Below, piece after piece: positions 12,670 to 23,452 of a DNA stretch of 34,203 bases (position 1 is its first letter; every line of letters starts with the position of its first letter). Under the pieces are notes generated by a model. That model made no database searches and was not told the DNA's origin. It saw only the letters and a list, made by a program, of their open reading frames with translations. The DNA is taken from assembly GCA_020860385.1 (NCBI GenBank), contig JAJBUK010000079.1, positions 27,209-61,411 of the forward strand, given 5' to 3'. The translations under genes were made by a program, and so were the position numbers. Source of the stretch: Clostridiales bacterium. Its GTDB lineage: Bacteria > Bacillota > Clostridia > Oscillospirales > Oscillospiraceae.

Positions 12670-14051
12670 AACGAACCCTTTCCCTGCTTTTGGCGGCGGC
12701 CCTCCTGCTGTCCTGCGTTGGGCTGCTTTCCGGGTGCAGCAACCAGGAGACAGTCACCCTTCGGGTCTACTGTGAGGGGGATTTGATTCGTTCCTCTCTG
12801 ATGGATGAATTTTCCAAGGAGACGGGGATACTGGTGGAGTACACCACCGGAAACAGCACCCTGGAAAACGGAATGAACCTGCCGGAGGACGAGGAGGACT
12901 CGTCAGGCAGCGCTTCCTCCTCCGGTGTGACGCCGGAGCTGACGGAGGAGGAGCTGGCCGCTCTGGAGGCTGAGGAAGCCTGGGAGGCGCTGGACCTCTA
13001 TGACCGGCTCCAGCAGCGGTACAGCGATTATGAAGAGGCGCTGGCCCAGGCGGAGGCCGACGGCGCGGAGACGGAGTCCGTCACGATGGAGGAGCCGGTG
13101 TATGACGTGGTGTTTACCAGCGGGGATGTGATCGAGCAGCTCATTGAGGCCGGCCTTGTGCAGGCGCTGGACTATAGCAAGCTCTCCAACGCCGATGCCA
13201 TCAATGAGGAGTACCAGAACTGCGACTATGACCCCGGCGGCGTCTACTCCGTCACCACCCTGTGGCAGATGATGGGGCTGCTCTGGAATTCTGACTACAT
13301 CGACACCCAGGTGACCAGCTGGAACACCCTCTGGGCGGAAGAGTACGCCGGGCAAATTTTAATGCCCTCCGACTTGCGGGACGCCATGGCGGTGGCCCTG
13401 ACCAGTTTGGGCTATTCCGTCAACACCGAGAGCAGTGAAGAATTGGCTGCCGCCTGGGACTTTTTGGGCCAGCAGTCCGCCCTGGTGCAGGACTACACTG
13501 CGGCGGAGGGCTTCTCCAGAATGACGGAGGGGACGGCCTGGCTGACCCCCGCCTACTCCGGCGACGCGCTGAATATGATGAGCGATAACACAGCGCTGTC
13601 CTTTGCCGTTCCCACAGAGGGCACCTGGCGCATTTCCTATGGCTACTGCGTGGTAGAAGGCACCAGCCATTCCGAGGAAGCGCTGGCGTTTATCAACTAT
13701 ATGTGCCAGGAGGAGAATCTGGCGAAAAACGCCATTTACTGCAAGTACTCCGTCACCTCCGACGAGGCGCTGGAGAAGATGGACAGCTCCTGGCGGAACA
13801 ACCCGCTGGCCTATCCGGACGAGAGCGTGATAGCGGATACGGAGTTGCTGTCCTTCAACGGCAGCGATACATGGACAGACTATGCAGCACAGTGGGCGGA
13901 ACTGCTGGTGACCAAAGCGGCAGAGACTGCGGATTCCCCAGAAGAAGAGACCACAGAGGAATCCGATGCCTCCGAAGAACAAGGGGACACAGAGGACGAC
14001 CCGGCGGAGGACGCATCTTCTGATACAGAAAATGAGGTGTCCGCCTCGTAA
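12666..14051 (+). CDS. PotD-like solute-binding lipoprotein with acidic insertion and tail
   Basis: The 461-residue product has a lipoprotein signal with lipobox LSGC (Cys24). It then resembles the spermidine/putrescine-type periplasmic-binding family: VTLRVYCEGDLIRSSLMDEFSKETGILVEY, then YDVVFTSGDVIEQLIEAGLVQALDYSKL and EGTWRISYGYCVVEGTSHSEEALAFINYM. Between the first two strands, where PotD has about ten residues, it has a roughly 75-residue Glu-rich helical insertion (about 66-144). The last ~50 residues are almost all Glu, Asp, Ser and Thr. No permease or ATPase gene is adjacent, so it is an orphan binding protein. The start overlaps the RluA stop by four bases. The ligand is unknown; polyamine transport is not proven. 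Confidence 0.78.
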   Translation: MKRTLSLLLAAALLLSCVGLLSGCSNQETVTLRVYCEGDLIRSSLMDEFSKETGILVEYTTGNSTLENGMNLPEDEEDSSGSASSSGVTPELTEEELAALEAEEAWEALDLYDRLQQRYSDYEEALAQAEADGAETESVTMEEPVYDVVFTSGDVIEQLIEAGLVQALDYSKLSNADAINEEYQNCDYDPGGVYSVTTLWQMMGLLWNSDYIDTQVTSWNTLWAEEYAGQILMPSDLRDAMAVALTSLGYSVNTESSEELAAAWDFLGQQSALVQDYTAAEGFSRMTEGTAWLTPAYSGDALNMMSDNTALSFAVPTEGTWRISYGYCVVEGTSHSEEALAFINYMCQEENLAKNAIYCKYSVTSDEALEKMDSSWRNNPLAYPDESVIADTELLSFNGSDTWTDYAAQWAELLVTKAAETADSPEEETTEESDASEEQGDTEDDPAEDASSDTENEVSAS

Positions 14052-14086
14052 TAGCGACATCATTGACAGAAAAGGAGCGATTCATT

Positions 14087-14482
14087 ATGGCAGTAACAGC
14101 AGGCATCAAGGGCCGCGCATCCTGCGTGGTCACAGCGGACAAGACAGCGAAGGCGGTAGGCTCCGGAGCGTTGGAGGTCTTTGCCACCCCAATGTTGGCG
14201 GCACTGGTGGAGGAGGCCGCATGGACCTCTATCCAGCCCTATTTGGGCGAAGGGGAAGGAAGCGTGGGCACCCGGTTTGAGACCACCCACAGCACTCCCA
14301 CTCCTGTCGGCATGACCGTCACCGCTGAAACCGAGGTGACGGAAGTGGACGGGCGGCGCTTCGTCTTTTCCTTCACCGTTTCCGACGAAGCGGGGGTCAT
14401 CGGACGTGGCACCCACGAGCGATTCCTTGTCCAGAATGAGAAATTTATGCAGCGCTGCCAGCGCAAGTTGGGGACAAAGTAA
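14087..14482 (+). CDS. FlK-like hotdog thioesterase
   Basis: The 131-residue product is a hotdog-fold thioesterase close to fluoroacetyl-CoA thioesterase FlK. The FlK triad is Thr42, Glu50 and His76; here Thr34 (FATPML), Glu42 (LVEEAAW) and His68 (FETTHSTPTP) have exactly the same spacing. Most such proteins in non-fluoroacetate bacteria hydrolyse other short acyl-CoA or acyl-protein thioesters, and that is more likely here. ATG 14087 is preferred over 14063 because AAGGAG lies about 10 bases upstream. It is 35 bases after the lipoprotein gene and is closed by a strong terminator. Confidence 0.85.
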   Translation: MAVTAGIKGRASCVVTADKTAKAVGSGALEVFATPMLAALVEEAAWTSIQPYLGEGEGSVGTRFETTHSTPTPVGMTVTAETEVTEVDGRRFVFSFTVSDEAGVIGRGTHERFLVQNEKFMQRCQRKLGTK

Positions 14483-14501
14483 CGGGCAAAGCAAATTTTT
14501 A

Positions 14502-14541
14502 CGCCGAGCGCAGCGCGGGACCGCCTGCGCTCGGCGCTTTT
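14502..14541 (+). terminator. intrinsic terminator after the FlK-like gene
   Basis: CGCCGAGCGCAG (14502-14513) pairs with CTGCGCTCGGCG (14525-14536) in a 12-bp perfect stem, with TTTT at 14538-14541. Confidence 0.85.
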
Positions 14542-14574
14542 CCCGGCGGCGGGTGCGCAGCTTTTCAGCCAGGA

Positions 14575-14603
14575 TTCAGATTTCTATGGTAGACTGATAA
14601 AAT
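14575..14603 (+). promoter_or_regulatory. possible promoter of the sigma-like/cyclophilin gene
   Basis: TTCAGA (14575-14580) is followed by 17 bases and TAAAAT (14598-14603), about 65 bases before the start codon. The -35 box matches in 4 of 6 positions, so this is a modest call. It lies just after the preceding terminator, where a promoter is needed. Confidence 0.4.
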
Positions 14604-14667
14604 CCGGAGGGGCTGCTTTGCCATAGCCACCATCCGCCCCATTTTCGTCACAGAGGAAGGATGCCAT

Positions 14668-15924
14668 ATGTCCAAGAATCTTACCACCATCCAGCGGGCC
14701 GCTCAGCGGGAGAAAGCCGCCATGACCGCCCTTTATGAGCAGCAGAAACACAGAGTCTATTTTCTCTGCCGCCAAATGCTGCCGGAGGAGGATGCAGAAG
14801 CTGTTGCGGCGGAGAGCTTCCACACCCTGTGGAAGAAGCTGTTCCGGGACCAAAATCTGACCCAGCCGCAGCTGGAGTTGTATTTGGCGTTGATTACCGC
14901 TCGTCTCTGTCGGGAGCGGCTGATGGAGGAGAACCCCCATGCCTTAGATGTCGGTGCGCCCACCGAAGGGGTAACAGCCCCAGACGCTTCCTCCCTGGAG
15001 CAGGTGCTTTCGGCACTGTCCACCCGTCAGCGGTTGCAGTTTCTCCTGCACGCTTTGGTGGAACTGACCCCGGCCCAGTCGGCCCGTGTGCTGCAAATCG
15101 CGCCCGACCAGGCGGAAGCGTCCTGGCAGGAGACAGAGGCCGCTGTGACCGCCCGCCTGGAGGCCCTTCCAGCCCAGGAGGCGGAGCAGGCGATGGATAT
15201 GACCGCGCTGCGCACGTTGGTGCTACAGGCTGCCGACAGCGAGACCGTGCCGGAGGCCCTGAACAGAGTTGCGATGGAGACCATCAGTGCGCTGGCCCAC
15301 CCGGAGAAGAAGGGAAAAAAACGGCTTGGCCTCATTTTGACGCTGGTGCTTCTGGCTCTGCTGTTGGGCGTGGGGGCGTTCTGTCTGCTGTCCTCCACCG
15401 GGGACGGCGATTCCAGCAGCGTTGCCTCGGAACTGCACCATGTGGAAATCGAAATCGAGGACTACGGCACCATCACCGTGGAACTGGACGCCAGCGCCGC
15501 CCCGGTTACGGTGGAGAATTTCCTTTCCCTGGCAGAAAGCGGCTTCTATGACGGGCTGACCTTCCACCGCATCATCGAGGGCTTTATGATGCAGGGCGGC
15601 GACCCCAACGGCGATGGCACCGGCGGCAGCGAGGAAACCATCGTTGGTGAGTTCTCGGACAATGGGTATGACAACCCCCTGTCCCACACCCGGGGGGCCA
15701 TCTCCATGGCCCGCTCCAGCGACTATGACAGCGCCAGCTCCCAGTTCTTTATCGTGCAGGAGGATTCTACCTCTTTGGACGGGCAATATGCCGTGTTCGG
15801 TTACGTCACCGACGGCATGGACATTGTAGACCAAATCTGTGCGGATGCGGAGCCGACGGATGACAACGGCACCATCTCTGCGGAAGATCAGCCGGTCATT
15901 ACCTCTATAACGGTTTTGGATTGA
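14668..15924 (+). CDS. fusion: ECF-sigma-like domain, membrane helix, extracytoplasmic cyclophilin
   Basis: The 418-residue product has three parts. Residues 18-60 (MTALYEQQKHRVYFLCRQML...AEAVAAESFHTLWKKL) look like sigma-70 region 2. Residues about 108-166 (LEQVLSALSTRQRLQFLLHALV...ARVLQIAPDQAEASW) look like region 4, though the DNA-reading helix is degenerate. After a helical linker, a membrane segment follows (about 219-242, preceded by KKGKKR). Residues 257-418 are a cyclophilin peptidyl-prolyl isomerase with FHRII (299-303), MMQGGDP (308-313), SSQFFIV (358-364) and LDGQYAVFG (370-378). The basic side before the helix puts the sigma-like part in the cytoplasm and the isomerase outside. 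AGGAAGGA lies just upstream. The isomerase is likely active; whether the sigma-like part binds RNA polymerase is unknown. Confidence 0.82.
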   Translation: MSKNLTTIQRAAQREKAAMTALYEQQKHRVYFLCRQMLPEEDAEAVAAESFHTLWKKLFRDQNLTQPQLELYLALITARLCRERLMEENPHALDVGAPTEGVTAPDASSLEQVLSALSTRQRLQFLLHALVELTPAQSARVLQIAPDQAEASWQETEAAVTARLEALPAQEAEQAMDMTALRTLVLQAADSETVPEALNRVAMETISALAHPEKKGKKRLGLILTLVLLALLLGVGAFCLLSSTGDGDSSSVASELHHVEIEIEDYGTITVELDASAAPVTVENFLSLAESGFYDGLTFHRIIEGFMMQGGDPNGDGTGGSEETIVGEFSDNGYDNPLSHTRGAISMARSSDYDSASSQFFIVQEDSTSLDGQYAVFGYVTDGMDIVDQICADAEPTDDNGTISAEDQPVITSITVLD

Positions 15925-15969
15925 ACGAAACACCTACAAGTTGAACCAGGCATCTGGTGTTCCCCCTAC

Positions 15970-15992
15970 AATAGCGCTGTCGCTATTGTGGA
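15970..15992. other. short perfect hairpin after the cyclophilin gene
   Basis: ACAATAGCG and CGCTATTGT pair around CTGT. No T-run follows. It lies between the gene and the main terminator at 16037-16087; it may be a 3' stabiliser. The remaining bases of 15925-16163 hold nothing else that I can identify. Confidence 0.4.
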
Positions 15993-16036
15993 GCAGTTGA
16001 TGCGGTGAATCAACTATTCGGTGACGTTCACAATTC

Positions 16037-16087
16037 AAAAGGACTTCCGCTTATCCGGCAGAACGCCGGATGGCGGAAGTCCTTTTT
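16037..16087. terminator. bidirectional terminator between cyclophilin and beta-galactosidase genes
   Basis: GGACTTCCGC (16041-16050) pairs with GCGGAAGTCC (16073-16082), with an inner stem ATCCGGC (16053-16059) / GCCGGAT (16065-16071). Five T follow on the plus strand (16083-16087), and AAAA (16037-16040) gives four T on the minus strand, so it serves both convergent genes. Confidence 0.88.
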
Positions 16088-16163
16088 ATGCTTTATCGAA
16101 CTGTATCAGAGCTGACTGGGAGGCCTTCTCATTCAGTGTCGCAATCAGCTCACATGAAAGTTT

Positions 16164-19136
<2,973 letters not shown>

Positions 19137-19144
19137 TTATCCTT

Positions 19145-19173
19145 ATTGTAGCAAAGTACAGAAAATTTGACAA
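19145..19173 (-). promoter_or_regulatory. sigma-A promoter of lacZ
   Basis: On the minus strand, TTGTCA (19168-19173) is followed by 17 bases and TACAAT (19145-19150), about 39 bases before the start codon. No obvious operator palindrome overlaps it. Confidence 0.82.
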
Positions 19174-19404
19174 GTGTTTTTGCATAATTGGTTGATAATT
19201 TGGCATAAATTGCGCTCTGCCCTGGAAACGCAGGGCATCCCGGACCGATGCGGTTCGGGATGCTCTGTCTGCCTAATAGGAGGCCCAGGGCGGGCGCGGG
19301 GCGTTGTAATGAATCGGTCCTGCAAACGGAGTGCAGTTATCATGCCATTCGTACACCGTTTTTCATTGTTGCGATACATTCAAGTTACACGTTATGACTT
19401 GTTT
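19174..19404. other. gene-free stretch with two competing hairpins
   Basis: No gene is seen. TGCCCTG (19218-19224) pairs with CAGGGCA (19231-19237), while GCATCCCG (19235-19242) pairs with CGGGATGC (19256-19263). The stems share three bases, so they are partly exclusive. They lie between the lacZ promoter and the recombinase remnant. Confidence 0.4.
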
Positions 19405-19647
19405 TTAGGTCATATCACTGTGAATCTCATCATAGTTGCGCCCCAGCCGGTCGATGATCTTCACATAAAGCAAATCATTCGGCTTCAACTTTTTCACCAA
19501 TCGCCTGTAAAGCGGGCGGTTAAAGTCCTTACCGGACTGTTTTTCAACAATGATGTTTCGTTTGGGGATGTTCAATTCCTGCATGGCAATCAGCTGCCGA
19601 TCCTCATTTTGCTCTTTTGAACTTACACGAACATATCCATAGGTCAT
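19405..19647 (-). pseudogene. truncated serine recombinase (resolvase N-terminal fragment)
   Basis: The 80-residue product begins MTYGYVRVSSKEQNEDRQL, the canonical start of resolvase/invertase proteins with the catalytic serine in VRVSS. It continues to KIIDRLGRNYDEI, including the conserved arginine in DRLGR. It then stops at HSDMT, where intact proteins continue through the rest of the catalytic domain, the long helix and the DNA-binding helix-turn-helix. AGGAGG lies 8 bases before ATG 19647. It is less GC-rich than its neighbours. It is a remnant of a mobile element, probably unable to recombine DNA alone; a short regulatory product cannot be excluded. Confidence 0.82.
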
Positions 19648-19793
19648 AATCAATTCCTCCTGTTCTGTGACCCTATTACTCTATTATCCCCTATCTGAGG
19701 GCAAATTGGCGAGGGTACAAATCGCAGGAATCAGAAGAAATCCGCAAAGCAGTCAGTTGTGAAGTATATCTCCGGATGGGTAAGTCGGACATG

Positions 19794-19835
19794 AAAAACG
19801 CCTGCCGGAGATTGTATGCTCCGGCAGGCGTTTTT
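19794..19835. terminator. perfect bidirectional terminator
   Basis: AAAAACGCCTGCCGGAG (19794-19810) pairs over its full 17 bases with 19819-19835 around an 8-base loop, leaving TTTTT on both strands. It closes the long minus-strand gene block that ends with the nitrilase. The neighbouring bases of 19648-19940 show no gene. Confidence 0.9.
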
Positions 19836-19940
19836 ATTATAAAAATTACAGTTCGAGTCTTTCAGAAGTAAGGGCTGGCAACCGGCTTGTAACGGCGCCA
19901 GAAGCATGGCGTTCCGGCGTGGGCCGTTGTCCGCTCCCGG

Positions 19941-20738
19941 TCAAATACTCCGCAGCCGTGGAGGCAGGACGGGAATCTGCCGCCGCACAGCGTCCACCAT
20001 TCCAAAGTCCAGCTCCGCGCAGAGGATGCCTGCCTCCGTCCCGCTGTCGGCCAGCACCGCCCCCCAGGGGTCGGCCACCAGGCTGTGGCCGTAGGAGACG
20101 TATCCCGCCCCGGTGTCCCGGGCGGGGGCGCAGGCGGCGGTGAACAGCTGATTGTCCACCGCCCTGGCCCGGAGCAGCAGTTCCCAGTGCAGCGGGCCGG
20201 TGGTCATGTTGAAGGCGGCGGGAACCAGAATGGCCTTGGCCCCGGCCTCCGTCATTTCCCGTGCCAGGGTCGGGAAGCGGATGTCAAAGCAGATGCACAG
20301 CCCGAACCGGCCAAAGGGGGTGTCAAACACGGTGCAGCCCTCGCCGGGGGACAGGGTGTCGGACTCCATGAACCGCTGTCCCCCTGTCACGTCGATGTCA
20401 AAGAGGTGTACCTTCCGGTGGCGGGCCACCTGCTCCCCCGCCGGGGAAAAGACGAAGGAGGTGTTGTACACCCTGCCGCCCTCCAGCTCCGGCATGGAGC
20501 CGCCCACCAGCCAGACCCGGTTCTCTGCCGCCATCCGGCCCAGGGCCTGCCAGACGTTCCCGCCTGCCGGTTCCCCGTAGACGGAGAAGCAGCGGGTGTC
20601 ATAGGGGCAGCAGAACATCTCCGGCAGCAGGACCAGCTCCGCCCCCTGCGCTGCGGCGGCGGTGACGGCCCTGGCCGCTTCGGTCAGGTTTTCCGCTTTA
20701 TCGGCGCTGACGCGCATTTGGATGAGGGCCAGCTTCAT
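19941..20738 (-). CDS. carbon-nitrogen hydrolase, omega-amidase/Nit2-like
   Basis: The 265-residue product is a nitrilase-superfamily amidase. The catalytic triad is visible as Glu40 (LLPEMF), Lys109 (HRKVHLFDID) and Cys150 (CICFDIRFP). The HLFDIDVTGG...F-x-ESDTLSPG segment is typical of omega-amidases, which hydrolyse alpha-ketoglutaramate and alpha-ketosuccinamate; deaminated-glutathione amidase is the near alternative. ATG 20738 has AAAGGAGG 7 bases upstream and starts MKLALIQMRV as the family does. It follows ftsK/spoIIIE closely, with no functional link, and is probably the last gene of that transcript. Confidence 0.9.
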   Translation of the reverse strand: MKLALIQMRVSADKAENLTEAARAVTAAAAQGAELVLLPEMFCCPYDTRCFSVYGEPAGGNVWQALGRMAAENRVWLVGGSMPELEGGRVYNTSFVFSPAGEQVARHRKVHLFDIDVTGGQRFMESDTLSPGEGCTVFDTPFGRFGLCICFDIRFPTLAREMTEAGAKAILVPAAFNMTTGPLHWELLLRARAVDNQLFTAACAPARDTGAGYVSYGHSLVADPWGAVLADSGTEAGILCAELDFGMVDAVRRQIPVLPPRLRSI

Positions 20739-20751
20739 GGGGCTTCCTCCT

Positions 20752-23394
20752 TTACTCCTCAAAGGGTTCCTTCTGGTCGGAGAGGGGCAGGCCGCTCTCC
20801 GCGTCGGCGGCCTCGCTCATAGCCCTGGCTGCGGCAAAGTCGTCAAAGGTGAACTGGCCGCCCTGGAGCTTCCGCTCCTGCCACTGCTCCTTAGTGATCA
20901 GCACCTTCCGGGGCTTGGAGCCTTCAAAGGGCCCCACGATGCCCCGCTCCTCCATCTGGTCCACCAGACGGGCAGCCCGGGAGTAGCCCAGTTTCAGCCG
21001 CCTCTGGAGCATGGAGACGGAAGCCATGCCGGTCTCCATCACCACGTCCACGGCCTGGGGCAGCAGCTCGTCCCCTTCCTCCGCGACGGAGGTTTCGGCG
21101 GAGGGGTCCCCGCTGTTCAAATCCGGGAAGGCCACATTCATGGCAGAAGCGCCCTTGCCGCTCTTTCCGGCGTTCCTGGCGTTTTCTTCCACCTCGGCCA
21201 AAATACCCTCGTCATAATTGGCGGTGGAGTTCTCCTTGATGAAGCTGATGACGTTGGAGACCTCCTCCTCGGTGACAAGACAGCCCTGCACCCGCATGGG
21301 CTTGCCGATGCCCAGAGGGGCGAAGAGCATATCGCCCTTGCCCACCAGCTTCTCCGCCCCCACCTGGTCCAGGATGATGCGGGACTCCAGGGAGGAGGCC
21401 ACCGCAAAAGCGATGCGGCTGGGGATGTTGGCCTTCATCAGGCCGGTAATGACGTCGGTAGAGGGCCGCTGGGTGGCTATGATGAGGTGGATACCGGCAG
21501 CGCGGCCCATCTGGGCCACCCGGCAGATGGATTCCTCCACCTCTTTCGCAGCTACCAGCATCAGGTCGGCCAGCTCGTCAATGACGATGACGATTTGGGG
21601 CTTGTGCTCCACGCCCTCGGCCCCTTCGATTTTATCCGCGTGCTCCGCCAGCTTGTTGTAGGACTCCAAATCCCGGACGTGCTGCTCGGAGAAGTCCTTA
21701 TACCGCCGCATCATCTCATACACCGCCCATTGCAGCGCTCCGGCAGCCTTCTTCGGATCGGTGACGACAGGAATCAGCAGGTGGGGGATGCCGTTGTACA
21801 CCCCCAGCTCCACCATCTTCGGGTCTATCATAATCAGCCGAACGTCCCGGGGCGAGGACTTGTACAGCAGCGAGACGATCAGCGCGTTGGTGCAGACGCT
21901 CTTGCCGGAGCCGGTGGTACCGGCGATCAGCAGGTGGGGCAGCCGGGCAATATCCCCCACAATGTTGCGGTTGGCGATGTCCCGGCCCACGGCGAAGGCC
22001 ACAGGGGATGCGTGCTTGCGGAACTCCTCGCTGTCCAGCACCTCCCGGACGGGGACGGCGGACACCCGCTGATTGGGCACCTCGATGCCCACCACGGAGC
22101 TTTTTCCGGGGACGGGAGCAATGCGGACGTTCACCGCCCCCAGGCTCAGCGCCAGGTCGCCTGCCAGGTTGGTGACCTTGCTGAGCTTCACCCCCTGGTC
22201 CAACAGCAGGTCAAAGCGGGTGACGGAGGGGCCGCAGGTGCGGCCAATGATCTCGCCACTGATGCCGAAGGAGTGCAGCGTGTCCGACAAGCGGGTTTGG
22301 GTTTGGTTCAGTTCCTCCGGAGAGGTGCCCTTGCCGGAGCCGCTGCCCTTCAGCAGCAGGTCAATGGGGGGATACCGGTACAATTCTTCATCAGGGATGG
22401 GCCGGGAGGCTACCTCAGTGAAGGTATCCTCCTCCTTGGGGGGCTGGGCTTTTTGGGGCTTCCGCTTCGGCGGGGCCGGAGGCTCCGGCTCGGCAGGAAG
22501 CGGAGGCGCCTCCTCCGGCGGGGGGAGGCTGCCCGCCTCATCTTCCAAAGGAACATCAATGACAGGTGTCTCCTTCTTCCGCAGCAGGGAGATTCGGGAC
22601 GGCTCCAACACCTCACCGGTGGCGGGGTCGGTCTGGGGCAGCTGCTCCGCAGGCGCATCCTCCGGCTCCGGCGTTGACCAGTCGTTCAGCCTTTCCCGGA
22701 GCTGCTGCTTCCGGTTTGCCCCCACATTCGCAGCTTTCTGGAAGAAGAGGTCGGGCGTGGTGTCCGTCAGCAGCAGCAGGGAGACGAACAGCAGCAGCAC
22801 CAGCACCAGGATAGAGCCGATGCGACTGACCAGCTTCACCAGCCCCACCGCCAGCAGCCCCCCCAGCACGCCGCCGGACTTGTGGGCGACGCCGGTTTGC
22901 CACAGGCGGGACAGAGCGGTCAGGGGGCCCACGCCAAGGTCCATGCTTCCTGCGAAGGTGTGTATCATGGCGCTGATGCATACGGCCACCAGCGGGGCCA
23001 GCACCAGCTTCAGCGGCAGACGTTTGGGCCGGTTTGGGAGCAGTAGCAATACGCCGCAAACACCCAACACCAGAGGGGTCAACGGATAGGCATAGCCCAC
23101 CAGCCCGCCCTCCAGCACGGCCAGGTAGTTCAGCAGGATAGCCTCCACCTGGAAGCAGCTCAGGACGGAGAATACCGCCAGCAGCAGGAGCAGCAGCCCC
23201 ACCGCCGTAGTAACCCACACCCGCTTCCGCTGCTCACGGGGGTTAGAACGGCTTGACGCCGTCTTCTTGGCCGGAGCACGCTTCTTTGTAGAGGAAGCAG
23301 CGCCCTTTTTGGCAGTGGAAGACTGCTTCCCGCTGGACTGCTTGCGGCTGGAAGATGCGGAGTTTGAAGTTGTGTTCTGCTTTTTGGAAGCCAT
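20752..23394 (-). CDS. FtsK/SpoIIIE-type DNA translocase
   Basis: The 880-residue product moves double-stranded DNA at the septum. The first ~55 residues are Ser/Lys-rich and cytoplasmic, followed by several membrane helices (about 58-220), a variable Pro/Glu-rich linker, and the motor domain from about 345. It has Walker A (AGTTGSGKSV, near residue 493) and Walker B (VIVIDELADLML, near 605). RPSTDVITGLMKANIPSRIAF is a typical FtsK/SpoIIIE motif. The C-terminal winged-helix gamma domain (SMLQRRLKLGYSRAARLVDQMEERGIVG) reads the orientation sequences. Whether it acts as the division (FtsK/SftA-like) or sporulation (SpoIIIE) protein cannot be decided; the membrane region favours SpoIIIE. Confidence 0.95.
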   Translation of the reverse strand: MASKKQNTTSNSASSSRKQSSGKQSSTAKKGAASSTKKRAPAKKTASSRSNPREQRKRVWVTTAVGLLLLLLAVFSVLSCFQVEAILLNYLAVLEGGLVGYAYPLTPLVLGVCGVLLLLPNRPKRLPLKLVLAPLVAVCISAMIHTFAGSMDLGVGPLTALSRLWQTGVAHKSGGVLGGLLAVGLVKLVSRIGSILVLVLLLFVSLLLLTDTTPDLFFQKAANVGANRKQQLRERLNDWSTPEPEDAPAEQLPQTDPATGEVLEPSRISLLRKKETPVIDVPLEDEAGSLPPPEEAPPLPAEPEPPAPPKRKPQKAQPPKEEDTFTEVASRPIPDEELYRYPPIDLLLKGSGSGKGTSPEELNQTQTRLSDTLHSFGISGEIIGRTCGPSVTRFDLLLDQGVKLSKVTNLAGDLALSLGAVNVRIAPVPGKSSVVGIEVPNQRVSAVPVREVLDSEEFRKHASPVAFAVGRDIANRNIVGDIARLPHLLIAGTTGSGKSVCTNALIVSLLYKSSPRDVRLIMIDPKMVELGVYNGIPHLLIPVVTDPKKAAGALQWAVYEMMRRYKDFSEQHVRDLESYNKLAEHADKIEGAEGVEHKPQIVIVIDELADLMLVAAKEVEESICRVAQMGRAAGIHLIIATQRPSTDVITGLMKANIPSRIAFAVASSLESRIILDQVGAEKLVGKGDMLFAPLGIGKPMRVQGCLVTEEEVSNVISFIKENSTANYDEGILAEVEENARNAGKSGKGASAMNVAFPDLNSGDPSAETSVAEEGDELLPQAVDVVMETGMASVSMLQRRLKLGYSRAARLVDQMEERGIVGPFEGSKPRKVLITKEQWQERKLQGGQFTFDDFAAARAMSEAADAESGLPLSDQKEPFEE

Positions 23395-23426
23395 AGGAAC
23401 TCACTTTCTTTAGGACAACCCCTAAG

Positions 23427-23444
23427 GGAACCTCTGAACAAATA
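23427..23444. repeat. solo copy of the MITE terminal repeat
   Basis: GGAACCTCTGAACAAAT, with AAG before it, matches the left end of the element at 28638-28794 base for base over 17 bases. There is no partner repeat within the next few hundred bases. It sits in the short gap between uppP and ftsK/spoIIIE and probably marks a deleted or degraded element. Confidence 0.75.
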
Positions 23445-23452
23445 CAGCTACC

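Noticed and set aside
19836-19870. TTCGAGTC as a tRNA or integration-site remnant
   Set aside because: The flanking bases do not pair as a T arm, and no acceptor or anticodon arm can be drawn.
20662-22677. 671-codon plus-strand open frame opposite ftsK/spoIIIE
   Set aside because: Antisense shadow of the motor domain; no ribosome site or recognisable domain.
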